Below, one piece after another: positions 44,801-52,705 of a stretch of 64,000 nucleotides of DNA. Below the pieces are notes generated by a model. It did not search any database, had not been told where the DNA came from, and saw only the letters and a list, made by a program, of their open reading frames with translations. Position numbers and translations under genes: made by a program. The stretch spans positions 248,001 through 312,000 of the forward strand of contig NZ_NKQJ01000003.1 in the NCBI RefSeq assembly GCF_002312815.1. Direction: 5' to 3'. Each line of letters opens with the position of its first letter. Position 1 is the stretch's first letter. This DNA comes from Agaribacterium haliotis (GTDB lineage: Bacteria; Pseudomonadota; Gammaproteobacteria; Pseudomonadales; Cellvibrionaceae).

Positions 44801-46033
44801 ATGCCAAGCTCTCTGATTCCTGAAAAACCCCTGCTTATTTACCCTTCTCTGGCCGCGACTCTGGGCCTTGAGCAAGCCTGTATGCTCGCGGCCCTGGCCG
44901 AACGAGTTAACTACGAGCGCGGTCACAGCAGCGGCGACTTTTACTGGTACCAACTGCAACTCGATCAGTTACTCGAGTTATTTCCATTTTGGAATCAGCG
45001 CGATCTCCAGCGCATCGTCACAAACTTGCGAGAAAAAGGCGTGTTGATTGTCAGTTCAGCACCGATTGAGAGTTCGGGCCTGCTGCGCTTCGCCTTTAAC
45101 GAAAAAGTACAGCAACAACTGGCTGAACAACCTCGCGGTGCCAATCGTGTCAGCTCGATACCGGTGGTCAACGCTCAAGCCGGTGCCGCCTTAAGCCCGG
45201 CAAGCCCGCGTGATTTTAACAGCCCAGCACCGGCCGCCGCCCGGCAAAACCCGCCGGCTTACACAGCTGCGCCGGGGCAACAAGCTGGCGCTCATTTTTT
45301 AAGCAAGAATTTTATCGCCCCCAATTGGCAGCCAGATGAAGCCACACTGGGGCAGTTAGCCCAGCACAATATCTCGCAGGATTTTGCTCTGCGCCAAGTC
45401 CCCGAGTTTGTAACCTACTGGCGCGAGCGCGGCGACAGGCACCACAGCTGGGGCAGCAAATTTATGCAACACTGCCTGCGCCAGTGGCGCGATTTCGAAA
45501 GCGAGCGTTTTCGCGAACAACAGCAGGCGCCGATAATGGCCAACTGGCAGCCGAGCGCCGACGCACTTGAAATCCTTGTTGAAAAAGCCGGGATTAAGCG
45601 CGCCTTTGTTGAGGATGCCATTCCAGAATTTATTTTGTACTGGCGCGAGCGGGGCGAAAGCCACACAACCTGGAATACCAAGTTTGTCCAGCACGTGCGT
45701 ATACAGTGGGCCAAATACACAGCGGCAATCGAGCACAATACCGACCCGAGACCGATGAGCGAAAATTGGCAACCATCCAAAGATGTGTTTGATGTGCTGC
45801 GCCTGGCCAATATTGACTTGAGTTTTGCGCAGAGCCTAATTCCCGAGTTTGTCATATATTGGCGCGACCGGGGTCAGCTCTGCGGCTCGTGGAATACAAA
45901 ATACCTGCAACATATAAAACGCATGTGGGCGCAGCGCCACGAGGCCTCAACCGCAAACTCGCCTCACCCAAGTCGATCAACCCGAGATATAGGTTTAGAT
46001 GAAGAACTCACCGACAGAAGCTGGGCAAACTAA
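44801..46033 (+). CDS. DnaT-like primosomal protein with three tandem DnaT ssDNA-binding domains
   Basis: A 410-residue protein. The N-terminal ~100 residues look like the DnaD/DnaT winged-helix region (IYPSLAATLGLEQACMLAAL, IVTNLREKGVLIV). A Pro/Ala-rich linker follows, then three copies of the DnaT ssDNA-binding domain at about 175-235, 248-308 and 322-382. Each begins NWQP and has (I/V)PEF-x2-YWR-(E/D)RG followed by W-x2-K-(F/Y)-x-QH-x4-W. E. coli DnaT has one such domain. I chose ATG 44801 (GGTAGA at 44786-44791); an earlier TTG at 44753 and ATG 44792 are possible. It overlaps a helicase-loader-like gene by 35 bp. Confidence 0.85.
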   Translation: MPSSLIPEKPLLIYPSLAATLGLEQACMLAALAERVNYERGHSSGDFYWYQLQLDQLLELFPFWNQRDLQRIVTNLREKGVLIVSSAPIESSGLLRFAFNEKVQQQLAEQPRGANRVSSIPVVNAQAGAALSPASPRDFNSPAPAAARQNPPAYTAAPGQQAGAHFLSKNFIAPNWQPDEATLGQLAQHNISQDFALRQVPEFVTYWRERGDRHHSWGSKFMQHCLRQWRDFESERFREQQQAPIMANWQPSADALEILVEKAGIKRAFVEDAIPEFILYWRERGESHTTWNTKFVQHVRIQWAKYTAAIEHNTDPRPMSENWQPSKDVFDVLRLANIDLSFAQSLIPEFVIYWRDRGQLCGSWNTKYLQHIKRMWAQRHEASTANSPHPSRSTRDIGLDEELTDRSWAN

Positions 46034-46625
46034 CAGCCAACAAAACGCCTTGGTCGACGCCCTGAACCAGAGCTTTGCTCTGTTCAAGCGCAATTATCAC
46101 AACCAGTTTTTTAAGGCCTACGCCCAGGAAGCAGATGTAATTGCTGTTAAGCGCCTGTGGCTGGAAACGCTGCGCAGCTTTCCTGCACAAACCGTGCTTG
46201 AAGCGTCGATGGCCATCGTCAAAAGCTCTGAGTTTTTACCCACCTTAAAAACCATGCTTAACCACTGTGAGCGCTTGAGCAATCGCGCCCTGCCCGATGT
46301 GCACAGCGCCTATGCCGAAGCCTGCAACGCGGCTTCACCCAAGCTTGAACAGAACTGGAGCCACCCGGCGGTTTATTTTGCCGGGCGCGATGTCGGTTGG
46401 CACTTTTTACAGAGCAATGCTGAAAATGTTGCACTACCGGTATTTAAAGAGCGCTACCTGGCGCTGCGCGAGCGGGTGCAGGCAGGTGAACAACTAATTT
46501 TGCCAAAGCCTGAGATAAAACAACAAATTGAATACAAACCGGCATCCGATGAAACCAGCAGGCAGTATATGGAGAAAATGCAGGCGCTGTTTGACGGCGA
46601 TGAAGCAGGCGGCGCGGGGGAATAA
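45999..46625 (+). CDS. lambda P-like replication protein (putative helicase loader)
   Basis: A 208-residue protein resembling the P family of phage lambda, which loads the replicative helicase DnaB at an origin. The supporting features are FALFKRNYHNQFFKAY, KRLWLETLRSFPAQTVLEASMAIVKSSEFLPTLKTMLNHCE, and the position after a DnaT-like gene, since DnaT and a loader act together at the primosome. The start at 45999 is 35 bases inside the DnaT-like gene, so translation is coupled. There is no phage context. It may be the chromosomal helper for replication restart in a lineage lacking DnaC. Confidence 0.75.
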   Translation: MKNSPTEAGQTNSQQNALVDALNQSFALFKRNYHNQFFKAYAQEADVIAVKRLWLETLRSFPAQTVLEASMAIVKSSEFLPTLKTMLNHCERLSNRALPDVHSAYAEACNAASPKLEQNWSHPAVYFAGRDVGWHFLQSNAENVALPVFKERYLALRERVQAGEQLILPKPEIKQQIEYKPASDETSRQYMEKMQALFDGDEAGGAGE

Positions 46626-46657
46626 AAATACGGCTCTAGGCAGCGAGCCAAGCTAAT

Positions 46658-46903
46658 TCATACAAAAGCTAAACCCGCGCCTTCGCGAGTCAGGCGCACC
46701 ACTTTCATTTCGTGCTGAATATTTTCTAAGGTAGCGTTTAATAAATCGCCAACATTTAACTGCTCCCGCAAATTGGCGTCGCGTACAAATAATCCACTTT
46801 CACTAACATCCTGAGTCTCGGCATACATCTCGCCGAATGCATCGTGCTGGAGCTTTACGGCTCCGACGAAGGGCTTCCTGCCGAAACGTCTAAAACCAGA
46901 CAT
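46658..46903 (-). CDS. PilZ-domain protein, third copy
   Basis: An 81-residue small PilZ protein. The arginine loop is FRRFGRKPF near the N-terminus and the strand motif is DVSESG (DxSxxG), so c-di-GMP binding is likely. It begins at ATG 46903 behind GAGG and stops 32 bases before the converging helicase-loader gene. Upstream a 180-bp gap leads to parC, which is transcribed in the same direction. It appears to be a solitary gene. Confidence 0.85.
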   Translation of the reverse strand: MSGFRRFGRKPFVGAVKLQHDAFGEMYAETQDVSESGLFVRDANLREQLNVGDLLNATLENIQHEMKVVRLTREGAGLAFV

Positions 46904-47083
46904 TACGACCTCTTTTTTTCTGTCACCACAATGAGCGCGGTTGTTTGTCTATCTTCCTGTATTGAACTGATCTTAGCCCCAGGCGCACAGCGAAGTAAAC
47001 GCCACCGACAAACGATGGCGCAAAATGTGAAGCAGATGGCATTCGCGCTGAGCCACCGCTCAACAGCGGCCACTTAACCCGGC

Positions 47084-49333
47084 TTAAGTGCGTGAAACGA
47101 TTTGCGCAGCGCTGACGTTTTGAAAACCGCGCGGCAGTTTATTGCCGCGGCGTCCGCGTTCGCCGAAGTAGTGCTCGAGGTCTTTGAACTTTAAGCCCAG
47201 GTGGCGCTTGCCACTAAATACCTTGAGCTCCTGTTCCGGTTTAATAATTTCCAGCGCAATCAACAGCTCTTCGCGGGCGGCTGCACGCGCACTTGGAATA
47301 CCGATGATTTTATTGCCCTTGCCACGGCCGAGCTCCGGCATCTCGTTAACGGGGAAAACCAGTAAACGCCCCTCGTTGGTAATGGCCGCCAACCAGCTGT
47401 CTTCGACACTGTCAAAGCAGCGCGGTGGCATAACCCGCGCCTCTTTGGGCAGGCTTAAGCACGCTTTACCGGCTTTATTTTTACTGTGCATTTCAGCCAG
47501 CGTAGTAATAAAGCCATATCCGGCGTCCGAGGCCAGCAGCACGCGCTGCTTATCATCACCAATCAACAGGCCCTGAAAACTTGAACCGCTCGGCGGGTTC
47601 AAACGGCCGGTAGCCGGTTCACCCTGGCCGCGCGCCGAGGGCAAGCTGTGCGCCGGCAAACTATAGGCCCGACCAAAGTTATCGAGCAAAATCGCGTTTT
47701 GATTGCTTTTACCGCGCGCGGCAAATTTATAGCTGTCACCACTTTTGTAATTCAGGCTCTCGGGATCGATGTCGTGGCCTTTGGCGGCGCGTATCCAACC
47801 CTTGTCGCTGAGCACAACGGTGATCGGGTCGGAGCTTAGCAAGTCGGTTTCACTGAAGGCCTGAGCCTCATCGCGCTCAACCAGGGGTGAGCGGCGCTCG
47901 TCGCCATAGTCTTTTGCAACTTCTAGCAACTCTTTGCGAATTAGAGTCTTGAGGCGGCGGGCGGAGCCGAGAATTTGTTCGAGCTTGTCTTTTTCCGTGC
48001 TCAGCTGCTCTTGTTCGCCGCGAATTTTCATTTCTTCAAGGCGGGCCAGCTGGCGCAAGCGGGTATCGAGAATATAATTGGCTTGATCTTCACTGAGCTC
48101 AAAGCGCTGCATCAATACCTGCTTTGGCTGATCTTCGGTGCGGATAATGTGAATCACTTCATCGAGATTCAAAAACGCAATCAACAAACCGTCCAACAGG
48201 TGCAGGCGGCGATTGACCCAATCGAGGCGGTGCTGCAAACGCCGGCGCACGGTGACCATGCGAAAGCTCAACCATTCGCTGAGTATTTTATCGAGGCTCT
48301 TGACCTGGGGTCGCCCGTCTATACCAATCAGGTTTAAGTTGACCCGGTAGTTGTGTTCAAGGTCGGTTGTCGCAAACAGGTGCGCCATCAGAGCATCGAC
48401 ATCGATGCGATTGCTCTTGGGCACAATCACCAGGCGCGTTGGATTTTCGTGATCGCTCTCATCGCGAAGGTCGGTAACCATCGGCAATTTTTTTGCCTGC
48501 ATCTGCGCGGAGATCTGCTCAAGCACTTTGGCACCGCTGACCTGATGTGGCAGCGCGGTAATGACAATATCGCCGTCATCTTTGTGCCACAGCGCCCGCA
48601 TTTTGAGGCTGCCGCGGCCACTTTCATAGATCTTTTGAATATCGGGCTTAGGCGTAATGATTTCCGCCTCCGTCGGCATATCCGGACCCTGAATGTATTC
48701 ACAAAGCTCGGCAACACCTGCATTGGGGTTTTCGAGCAAGTGCACAGTGGCGTTGATGACTTCGCGCAAATTGTGAGGCGGGATATCGGTGGCCATCCCC
48801 ACCGCAATACCGGTGACGCCGTTTAATAACACGGCCGGAGCGCGGGCAGGCAACACCTTGGGCTCGTCGAGCGTGCCATCAAAGTTGGGCATCCAGTCGA
48901 CAGTGCCCTGGCCGAGTTCGCTCAGATACACCTCGGTAAATTTACTCAGGCGCGCCTCGGTATAACGCATCGCGGCAAAACTTTTTGGATCGTCTTGCGA
49001 GCCCCAGTTGCCCTGACCGTCGACAAGGGGGTAACGATAGCTAAACGGCTGCGCCATCAACACCATCGCTTCATAAGAAGCACTGTCCCCGTGCGGGTGG
49101 TATTTACCTATCACATCCCCGACGGTGCGCGCCGACTTCTTATATTTTGCCGAAGCCTTAAGGCCGAGCTCACTCATTGCGTAAACAATGCGCCGCTGCA
49201 CCGGCTTTAAGCCGTCGCCCACGTGAGGCAGGGCCCGGTCGAGAATGACGTACATCGAATAGTCGAGATAGGCTTTTTCGGTGTACTGCTTTAAAGAAAT
49301 CTGTTCGTCGGCAAAAATCGCAGGGTCAGACAT
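47084..49333 (-). CDS. parC: DNA topoisomerase IV subunit A
   Basis: ParC forms the DNA-cleaving part of topoisomerase IV, which unlinks daughter chromosomes. The 749-residue protein has the N-terminal region [31 protein letters not shown], the quinolone-pocket segment [14 protein letters not shown], and the active-site tyrosine in [12 protein letters not shown]-terminal beta-pinwheel begins about residue 490 ([24 protein letters not shown]). No parE is adjacent. Its 5' side faces a 455-bp non-coding stretch, which should hold its promoter. Confidence 0.97.
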   Translation of the reverse strand: MSDPAIFADEQISLKQYTEKAYLDYSMYVILDRALPHVGDGLKPVQRRIVYAMSELGLKASAKYKKSARTVGDVIGKYHPHGDSASYEAMVLMAQPFSYRYPLVDGQGNWGSQDDPKSFAAMRYTEARLSKFTEVYLSELGQGTVDWMPNFDGTLDEPKVLPARAPAVLLNGVTGIAVGMATDIPPHNLREVINATVHLLENPNAGVAELCEYIQGPDMPTEAEIITPKPDIQKIYESGRGSLKMRALWHKDDGDIVITALPHQVSGAKVLEQISAQMQAKKLPMVTDLRDESDHENPTRLVIVPKSNRIDVDALMAHLFATTDLEHNYRVNLNLIGIDGRPQVKSLDKILSEWLSFRMVTVRRRLQHRLDWVNRRLHLLDGLLIAFLNLDEVIHIIRTEDQPKQVLMQRFELSEDQANYILDTRLRQLARLEEMKIRGEQEQLSTEKDKLEQILGSARRLKTLIRKELLEVAKDYGDERRSPLVERDEAQAFSETDLLSSDPITVVLSDKGWIRAAKGHDIDPESLNYKSGDSYKFAARGKSNQNAILLDNFGRAYSLPAHSLPSARGQGEPATGRLNPPSGSSFQGLLIGDDKQRVLLASDAGYGFITTLAEMHSKNKAGKACLSLPKEARVMPPRCFDSVEDSWLAAITNEGRLLVFPVNEMPELGRGKGNKIIGIPSARAAAREELLIALEIIKPEQELKVFSGKRHLGLKFKDLEHYFGERGRRGNKLPRGFQNVSAAQIVSRT

Positions 49334-49408
49334 AGTTGATCGCTGTGCATGAGCATGAAAAGTCGCGTTGCGTTATATCAGAAGCCACGATTCGCTTCAA
49401 TTTGCGAA

Positions 49409-49544
49409 CCGGTCTTAAAGACTCAAAGCCGGCAGCAGCGGACATAAACACAACAGTAAAGATAAAAATTTAAGCAAAACAGCGAGGGGCGGAGGGATAT
49501 TCAAGCCAGGCGTAATCTGGCAAAAAAGGCTGCTTTAAGACCGG
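49409..49544. repeat. 12-bp perfect inverted repeat element upstream of parC
   Basis: CCGGTCTTAAAG (49409-49420) and its perfect complement CTTTAAGACCGG (49533-49544) enclose about 112 bases that contain GGATATTCAAGCC, close to a motif in the 39.2-39.4 kb element. It lies in the 49334-49788 non-coding region between parC and the DUF2750 gene. No gene lies inside. It may be a small mobile element remnant or a structured RNA. Confidence 0.5.
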
Positions 49545-49560
49545 CCGAGAGCGCAAAACA

Positions 49561-49722
49561 AAAGGGTTTTGCCAGAGCCTCGCGGGAATGATCGCACACA
49601 CGTGCACATCTTGCGGAGGGAGTGCAAGGAAACACTAACGGCACCCGCAGCGGCAGATAGACAGATACCACATAACTGGGCGAAAGCGATTCGATTCCCG
49701 GAAGGCTCTGGCAAAACCCTTT
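49561..49722. repeat. 20-bp perfect inverted repeat element (long hairpin, MITE-like)
   Basis: AAAGGGTTTTGCCAGAGCCT at 49561-49580 is perfectly complementary to 49703-49722. After two mismatched bases the stem continues with GGGAAT / ATTCCC and an ATCGC / GCGAT part, so the hairpin has about 30 paired bases around a roughly 90-base loop. No target-site duplication is obvious. On the minus strand a T-rich stretch (CCCTTTTGTTTTGC) follows, so it could stop transcription from the DUF2750 gene before parC. Confidence 0.65.
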
Positions 49723-49788
49723 GAGATTTGCCTTAAGCTCTTAATTCAAGGCTAGCAAATTGCCCGGCAAAGCTTAGATTAAAGTTTT

Positions 49789-50157
49789 CTAAGCTGCCGC
49801 TTCTCTATCGATGTCTTCGAGCAGGTCCAGCGGTTCTAACTCCAGCCCCTCCATCGCCTCATTCCAATTCACGCCAACCAATAACACATCCGCGTGCATG
49901 CCCGGCAGCCAGTCGTCGAGCAGCTCCTCAACTGCGATTGGCACCGGCTGGTAGGCCTGCCACTCGTCTCGACAGTGCTGCTTGGCAAACTCGGGCTGAG
50001 ACCAGAGCGGCATCACGTCTATCTCGTCGTTTTCCACCGATGGGCAGAGCGCAAAACCATCGTCCCCCTCCAGCCCCCAAACACAACCGGTATCGAGCGC
50101 TTCAGCAATAAAGCGATCGTAGTTTTCTTCAAAGTCGTCACCCAATGGCTCTGACAT
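49789..50157 (-). CDS. DUF2750-type acidic protein
   Basis: A 122-residue strongly acidic cytoplasmic protein with the pattern EENYDRFIAEALDTGCVWGLEGDDGFALCPS, DVMPLWSQPEFAKQH and ADVLLVGVNW, which matches DUF2750. The ATG at 50157 has AGGAGG at an ideal distance; a GTG two codons earlier sits too close to it. Function is unknown for the family. It is 27 bases downstream of the metallo-hydrolase gene. Confidence 0.8.
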   Translation of the reverse strand: MSEPLGDDFEENYDRFIAEALDTGCVWGLEGDDGFALCPSVENDEIDVMPLWSQPEFAKQHCRDEWQAYQPVPIAVEELLDDWLPGMHADVLLVGVNWNEAMEGLELEPLDLLEDIDREAAA

Positions 50158-50184
50158 GGTCACCTCCTGGCTTTTTCGGCTGTC

Positions 50185-50832
50185 TTAATAGGGTTGTTCG
50201 GCAAGAAATGGGTTGCTTACTCGTTCGCGGCCAAAGCTAGAGTTCGGCCCGTGACCTGGAACAAAATTAACCTCATCACCGAGAACTAATAGTTTGTTGC
50301 GAATCGAATCCAGCAGCTGCGTCATATTGCCTTTGGGGAAATCTGTGCGGCCGATGGACCCGGCAAACAGCACATCGCCAACAAAAGCCTGTTGGCTGTC
50401 TGCCTCATAAAAAACAACGTGTCCGGGCGTGTGCCCGGGGCAGTGAATTACTTGCAAACTCAGCTCGCCGAGCTCGACTGTGTCGCCGTCGTTTAGCCAG
50501 GTATCGGGCTCTAGCGGCGCCTGCGCTTCAAAGCCCATCATCGATGCTTGCTGAGCCAGCGACTGCAGCCAAAAGTCGTCGTCTTTATGGGGGCCGATAA
50601 CCGGCACGGCCGTGCTCTTGCGAATTTCACTGGTGGCGCCAACGTGATCCATATGACCGTGGGTCAACAAAATCTTGTTCAGGCTCAGGCCGAGCTCATC
50701 AATTTTACCCAGCAATTTATTTGCATCACCGCCAGGATCGACCAGGGCCGCCTGCTTGCTCAGTTCACACCAGATGATAGAACAGTTCTGTTGATAGTGG
50801 GTGACGGGCACCGTACAAAATTTAAGAGACAC
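50185..50832 (-). CDS. MBL-fold metallo-hydrolase (glyoxalase II-like, YcbL type)
   Basis: A 215-residue zinc hydrolase. The metal motif THGHMDHVG (HxHxDH) is at about residue 57, another histidine is in HCPGHTPGHVVF and the aspartate in FVGDVLFAGSIGRTDF. These fit the YcbL/glyoxalase-II subgroup that hydrolyses small thioesters; the exact substrate is not known. It is divergent from the CheC-like gene and probably shares its operon with the DUF2750 gene downstream. Confidence 0.9.
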   Translation of the reverse strand: MSLKFCTVPVTHYQQNCSIIWCELSKQAALVDPGGDANKLLGKIDELGLSLNKILLTHGHMDHVGATSEIRKSTAVPVIGPHKDDDFWLQSLAQQASMMGFEAQAPLEPDTWLNDGDTVELGELSLQVIHCPGHTPGHVVFYEADSQQAFVGDVLFAGSIGRTDFPKGNMTQLLDSIRNKLLVLGDEVNFVPGHGPNSSFGRERVSNPFLAEQPY

Positions 50833-50899
50833 GCAAGCTCCTCAGCTATGCAGTAAAAACAGGCATTTTAACGGCTGACGACTAGAATAGTTAGTACAC

Positions 50900-51532
50900 T
50901 TGCAAAACCAGCTAGAGGCGGACTCAGCCATTTTCCAGATCAACGAAGATTATCGGGACTGCTTGCAGGAAATCAGCAACGTCGCCATGGGCCAAGCCGG
51001 CGACAAACTCGCGCGCCTGCTCGGTGCTTTTGTCGAGCTAAGCATCCCGCATATTGAGATCATGACCCCGTCAGATATCGTCATGGCCCTGCACTCTATC
51101 GACGCCAACGAGAGTGTCAGCGGTGTATGCCAGGGTTTTATCGGCGGCGGTATCAGCGGTGAGGCAATGCTGCTGTTTAATGATACAAGCTTCCAGGACC
51201 TGGCTAATATCTTGCGCTACGAGGGCGATGTTGATCAACAAGCCGAGCGCGAGCTGCTCATGGATACCACCAATGTGCTGTTTGGCGCCTGCCTAAACGG
51301 TATCGCTGAGCAAATTGATATGGAATTCAGTTTTGGCCCACCGATGGTGCTCGGCCAACACCTGAGCGTACGCGAGCTGTTTCAGCTCGACAAAGCCCGC
51401 TGGAACCACGCCCTGGTCACCGAGATCAGCTACTCCATTGAAGGCTTTAACATCAACTGCGACCTGCTCATTGTCATGACAGAGGGCAGTCTTGAGCTAC
51501 TATTTAAAAAGCTGGATTACCTGTTGAACTAA
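50900..51532 (+). CDS. CheC-family phosphatase-like protein
   Basis: A 210-residue protein with the two CheC/CheX active-site motifs: LQEISNVAMGQAGDKLA (E-x2-N) near residue 23 and MDTTNVLFGACLNGIAEQ (D/x2-N) near residue 119. CheC proteins remove phosphate from CheY-like receivers. The next gene starts directly after the stop (TAA ATG), so it should work with the PAS-GGDEF protein. The start is a TTG with a weak upstream site, so the N-terminus is uncertain. No che cluster lies in the window. Confidence 0.8.
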   Translation: MQNQLEADSAIFQINEDYRDCLQEISNVAMGQAGDKLARLLGAFVELSIPHIEIMTPSDIVMALHSIDANESVSGVCQGFIGGGISGEAMLLFNDTSFQDLANILRYEGDVDQQAERELLMDTTNVLFGACLNGIAEQIDMEFSFGPPMVLGQHLSVRELFQLDKARWNHALVTEISYSIEGFNINCDLLIVMTEGSLELLFKKLDYLLN

Positions 51533-52495
51533 ATGAGCAAAAAAGCCGCCCTACTTTCTGATTTCCACTGGTTGATGGACGTACTGCAGTTCATCGACGT
51601 AGGTTTGGTTATTATTGATCGCAACTACGAAGTACAGCTGTGGAATGCCTTTATGCAAAACCACAGCGCCAAAGAGCCAGACGAAATCCTTGGCAAAAAC
51701 TTATTTCAATGTTTCCCCGAACTGCCCGAAGCCTGGTTCAAGCGAAAGACCGAATCGGTATTCACCCTGCACAACAGCGCCTTTACCACCTGGGAGCAGC
51801 GCCCCTGGCTATTTCGCTTCCCGAGCTACAGGCCCATCACCAGCATCGCCGATACGATGTACCAAAATACAACCATGATTCCGCTCAAAGATACTGGCGG
51901 CAAGGTCGATCACCTGTGCATCATTATCTACGACGTTACTGAGGCCGCAGTAAACAGGCTGCAAAACGAAGCCGCCAACGCCGAGCTCAAACGCCTGAGC
52001 CGCACCGACGGTTTGACCGGCCTGCTCAATCGCAAAGCCTGGGAAAGCGAACTACTCAAAGAGCTCGAGCGCTGCACTCGCTACAACCACGCCAGTTCAC
52101 TGGTCATGTTCGACATTGATCACTTCAAATCAATTAACGACGGCCACGGCCACCCAGCTGGCGATGAGGTCATACGCCAAACTGCCGCTATTGCCCAGAA
52201 ATGCATCCGCACAGTGGATACCGCGGGGCGTTATGGCGGCGAGGAATTTGCCATTATTCTGCCCGATACCGATGCAGACGGGGCCCTGAAACTCGCCAAC
52301 CGCATTCGCAAAACCATCGAAAACACCGCCGCCGTCTACGAAGGTACAGAGATTAGCTACACCGTCAGCCTCGGCGTTTGCGCGTACCACAAAAAACTTA
52401 AAGACAGCACCCAGTGGATCGACTGCGCCGACAAAGGCCTGTACCAAGCCAAAGAAAACGGCCGCAATAAAGCCTTTATTCACTTCCCCAGCTAG
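51533..52495 (+). CDS. PAS-GGDEF diguanylate cyclase
   Basis: A 320-residue cytoplasmic enzyme making c-di-GMP. Residues 12-130 form a PAS domain (LQFIDVGLVIIDRNYEVQLWN), and 150-320 a GGDEF domain with YGGEEFAII as the active site. Upstream lies an intact RxxD inhibitory site (RTVD, five residues before GGEEF), so feedback control by product is likely. It is directly coupled to the CheC-like gene. With the earlier REC-GGDEF-EAL protein it is one of two cyclases in the window. Confidence 0.93.
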   Translation: MSKKAALLSDFHWLMDVLQFIDVGLVIIDRNYEVQLWNAFMQNHSAKEPDEILGKNLFQCFPELPEAWFKRKTESVFTLHNSAFTTWEQRPWLFRFPSYRPITSIADTMYQNTTMIPLKDTGGKVDHLCIIIYDVTEAAVNRLQNEAANAELKRLSRTDGLTGLLNRKAWESELLKELERCTRYNHASSLVMFDIDHFKSINDGHGHPAGDEVIRQTAAIAQKCIRTVDTAGRYGGEEFAIILPDTDADGALKLANRIRKTIENTAAVYEGTEISYTVSLGVCAYHKKLKDSTQWIDCADKGLYQAKENGRNKAFIHFPS

Positions 52496-52705
52496 GCTGG
52501 CGATAGCCTGCGCTAAGGCCGACTTATTATTTTTCACGAGTTTGCTTAGAAACCAGTAAAAGTACATTGCTCACACGCTAGCCGCCAAGTACCGGCCCAG
52601 GTAGCCAACAAAGCTCAACTTGCCCAGCTTCAGATCAAGACCCCGCTGCACTTGCAAGCTATACTCAGCCCCCGCCGCCAAGGAACATCTGCCAAGGACA
52701 TCTGC

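Noticed and set aside
45999-46625. Prophage remnant because of the lambda-P-like gene
   Set aside because: No integrase, repressor, structural or lysis genes lie nearby and base composition matches the flanks; the partner is a DnaT-like gene.
49561-49722. Integron attC site
   Set aside because: The palindrome has no GTTRRRY / RYYYAAC core sites and there is no integrase or cassette array.
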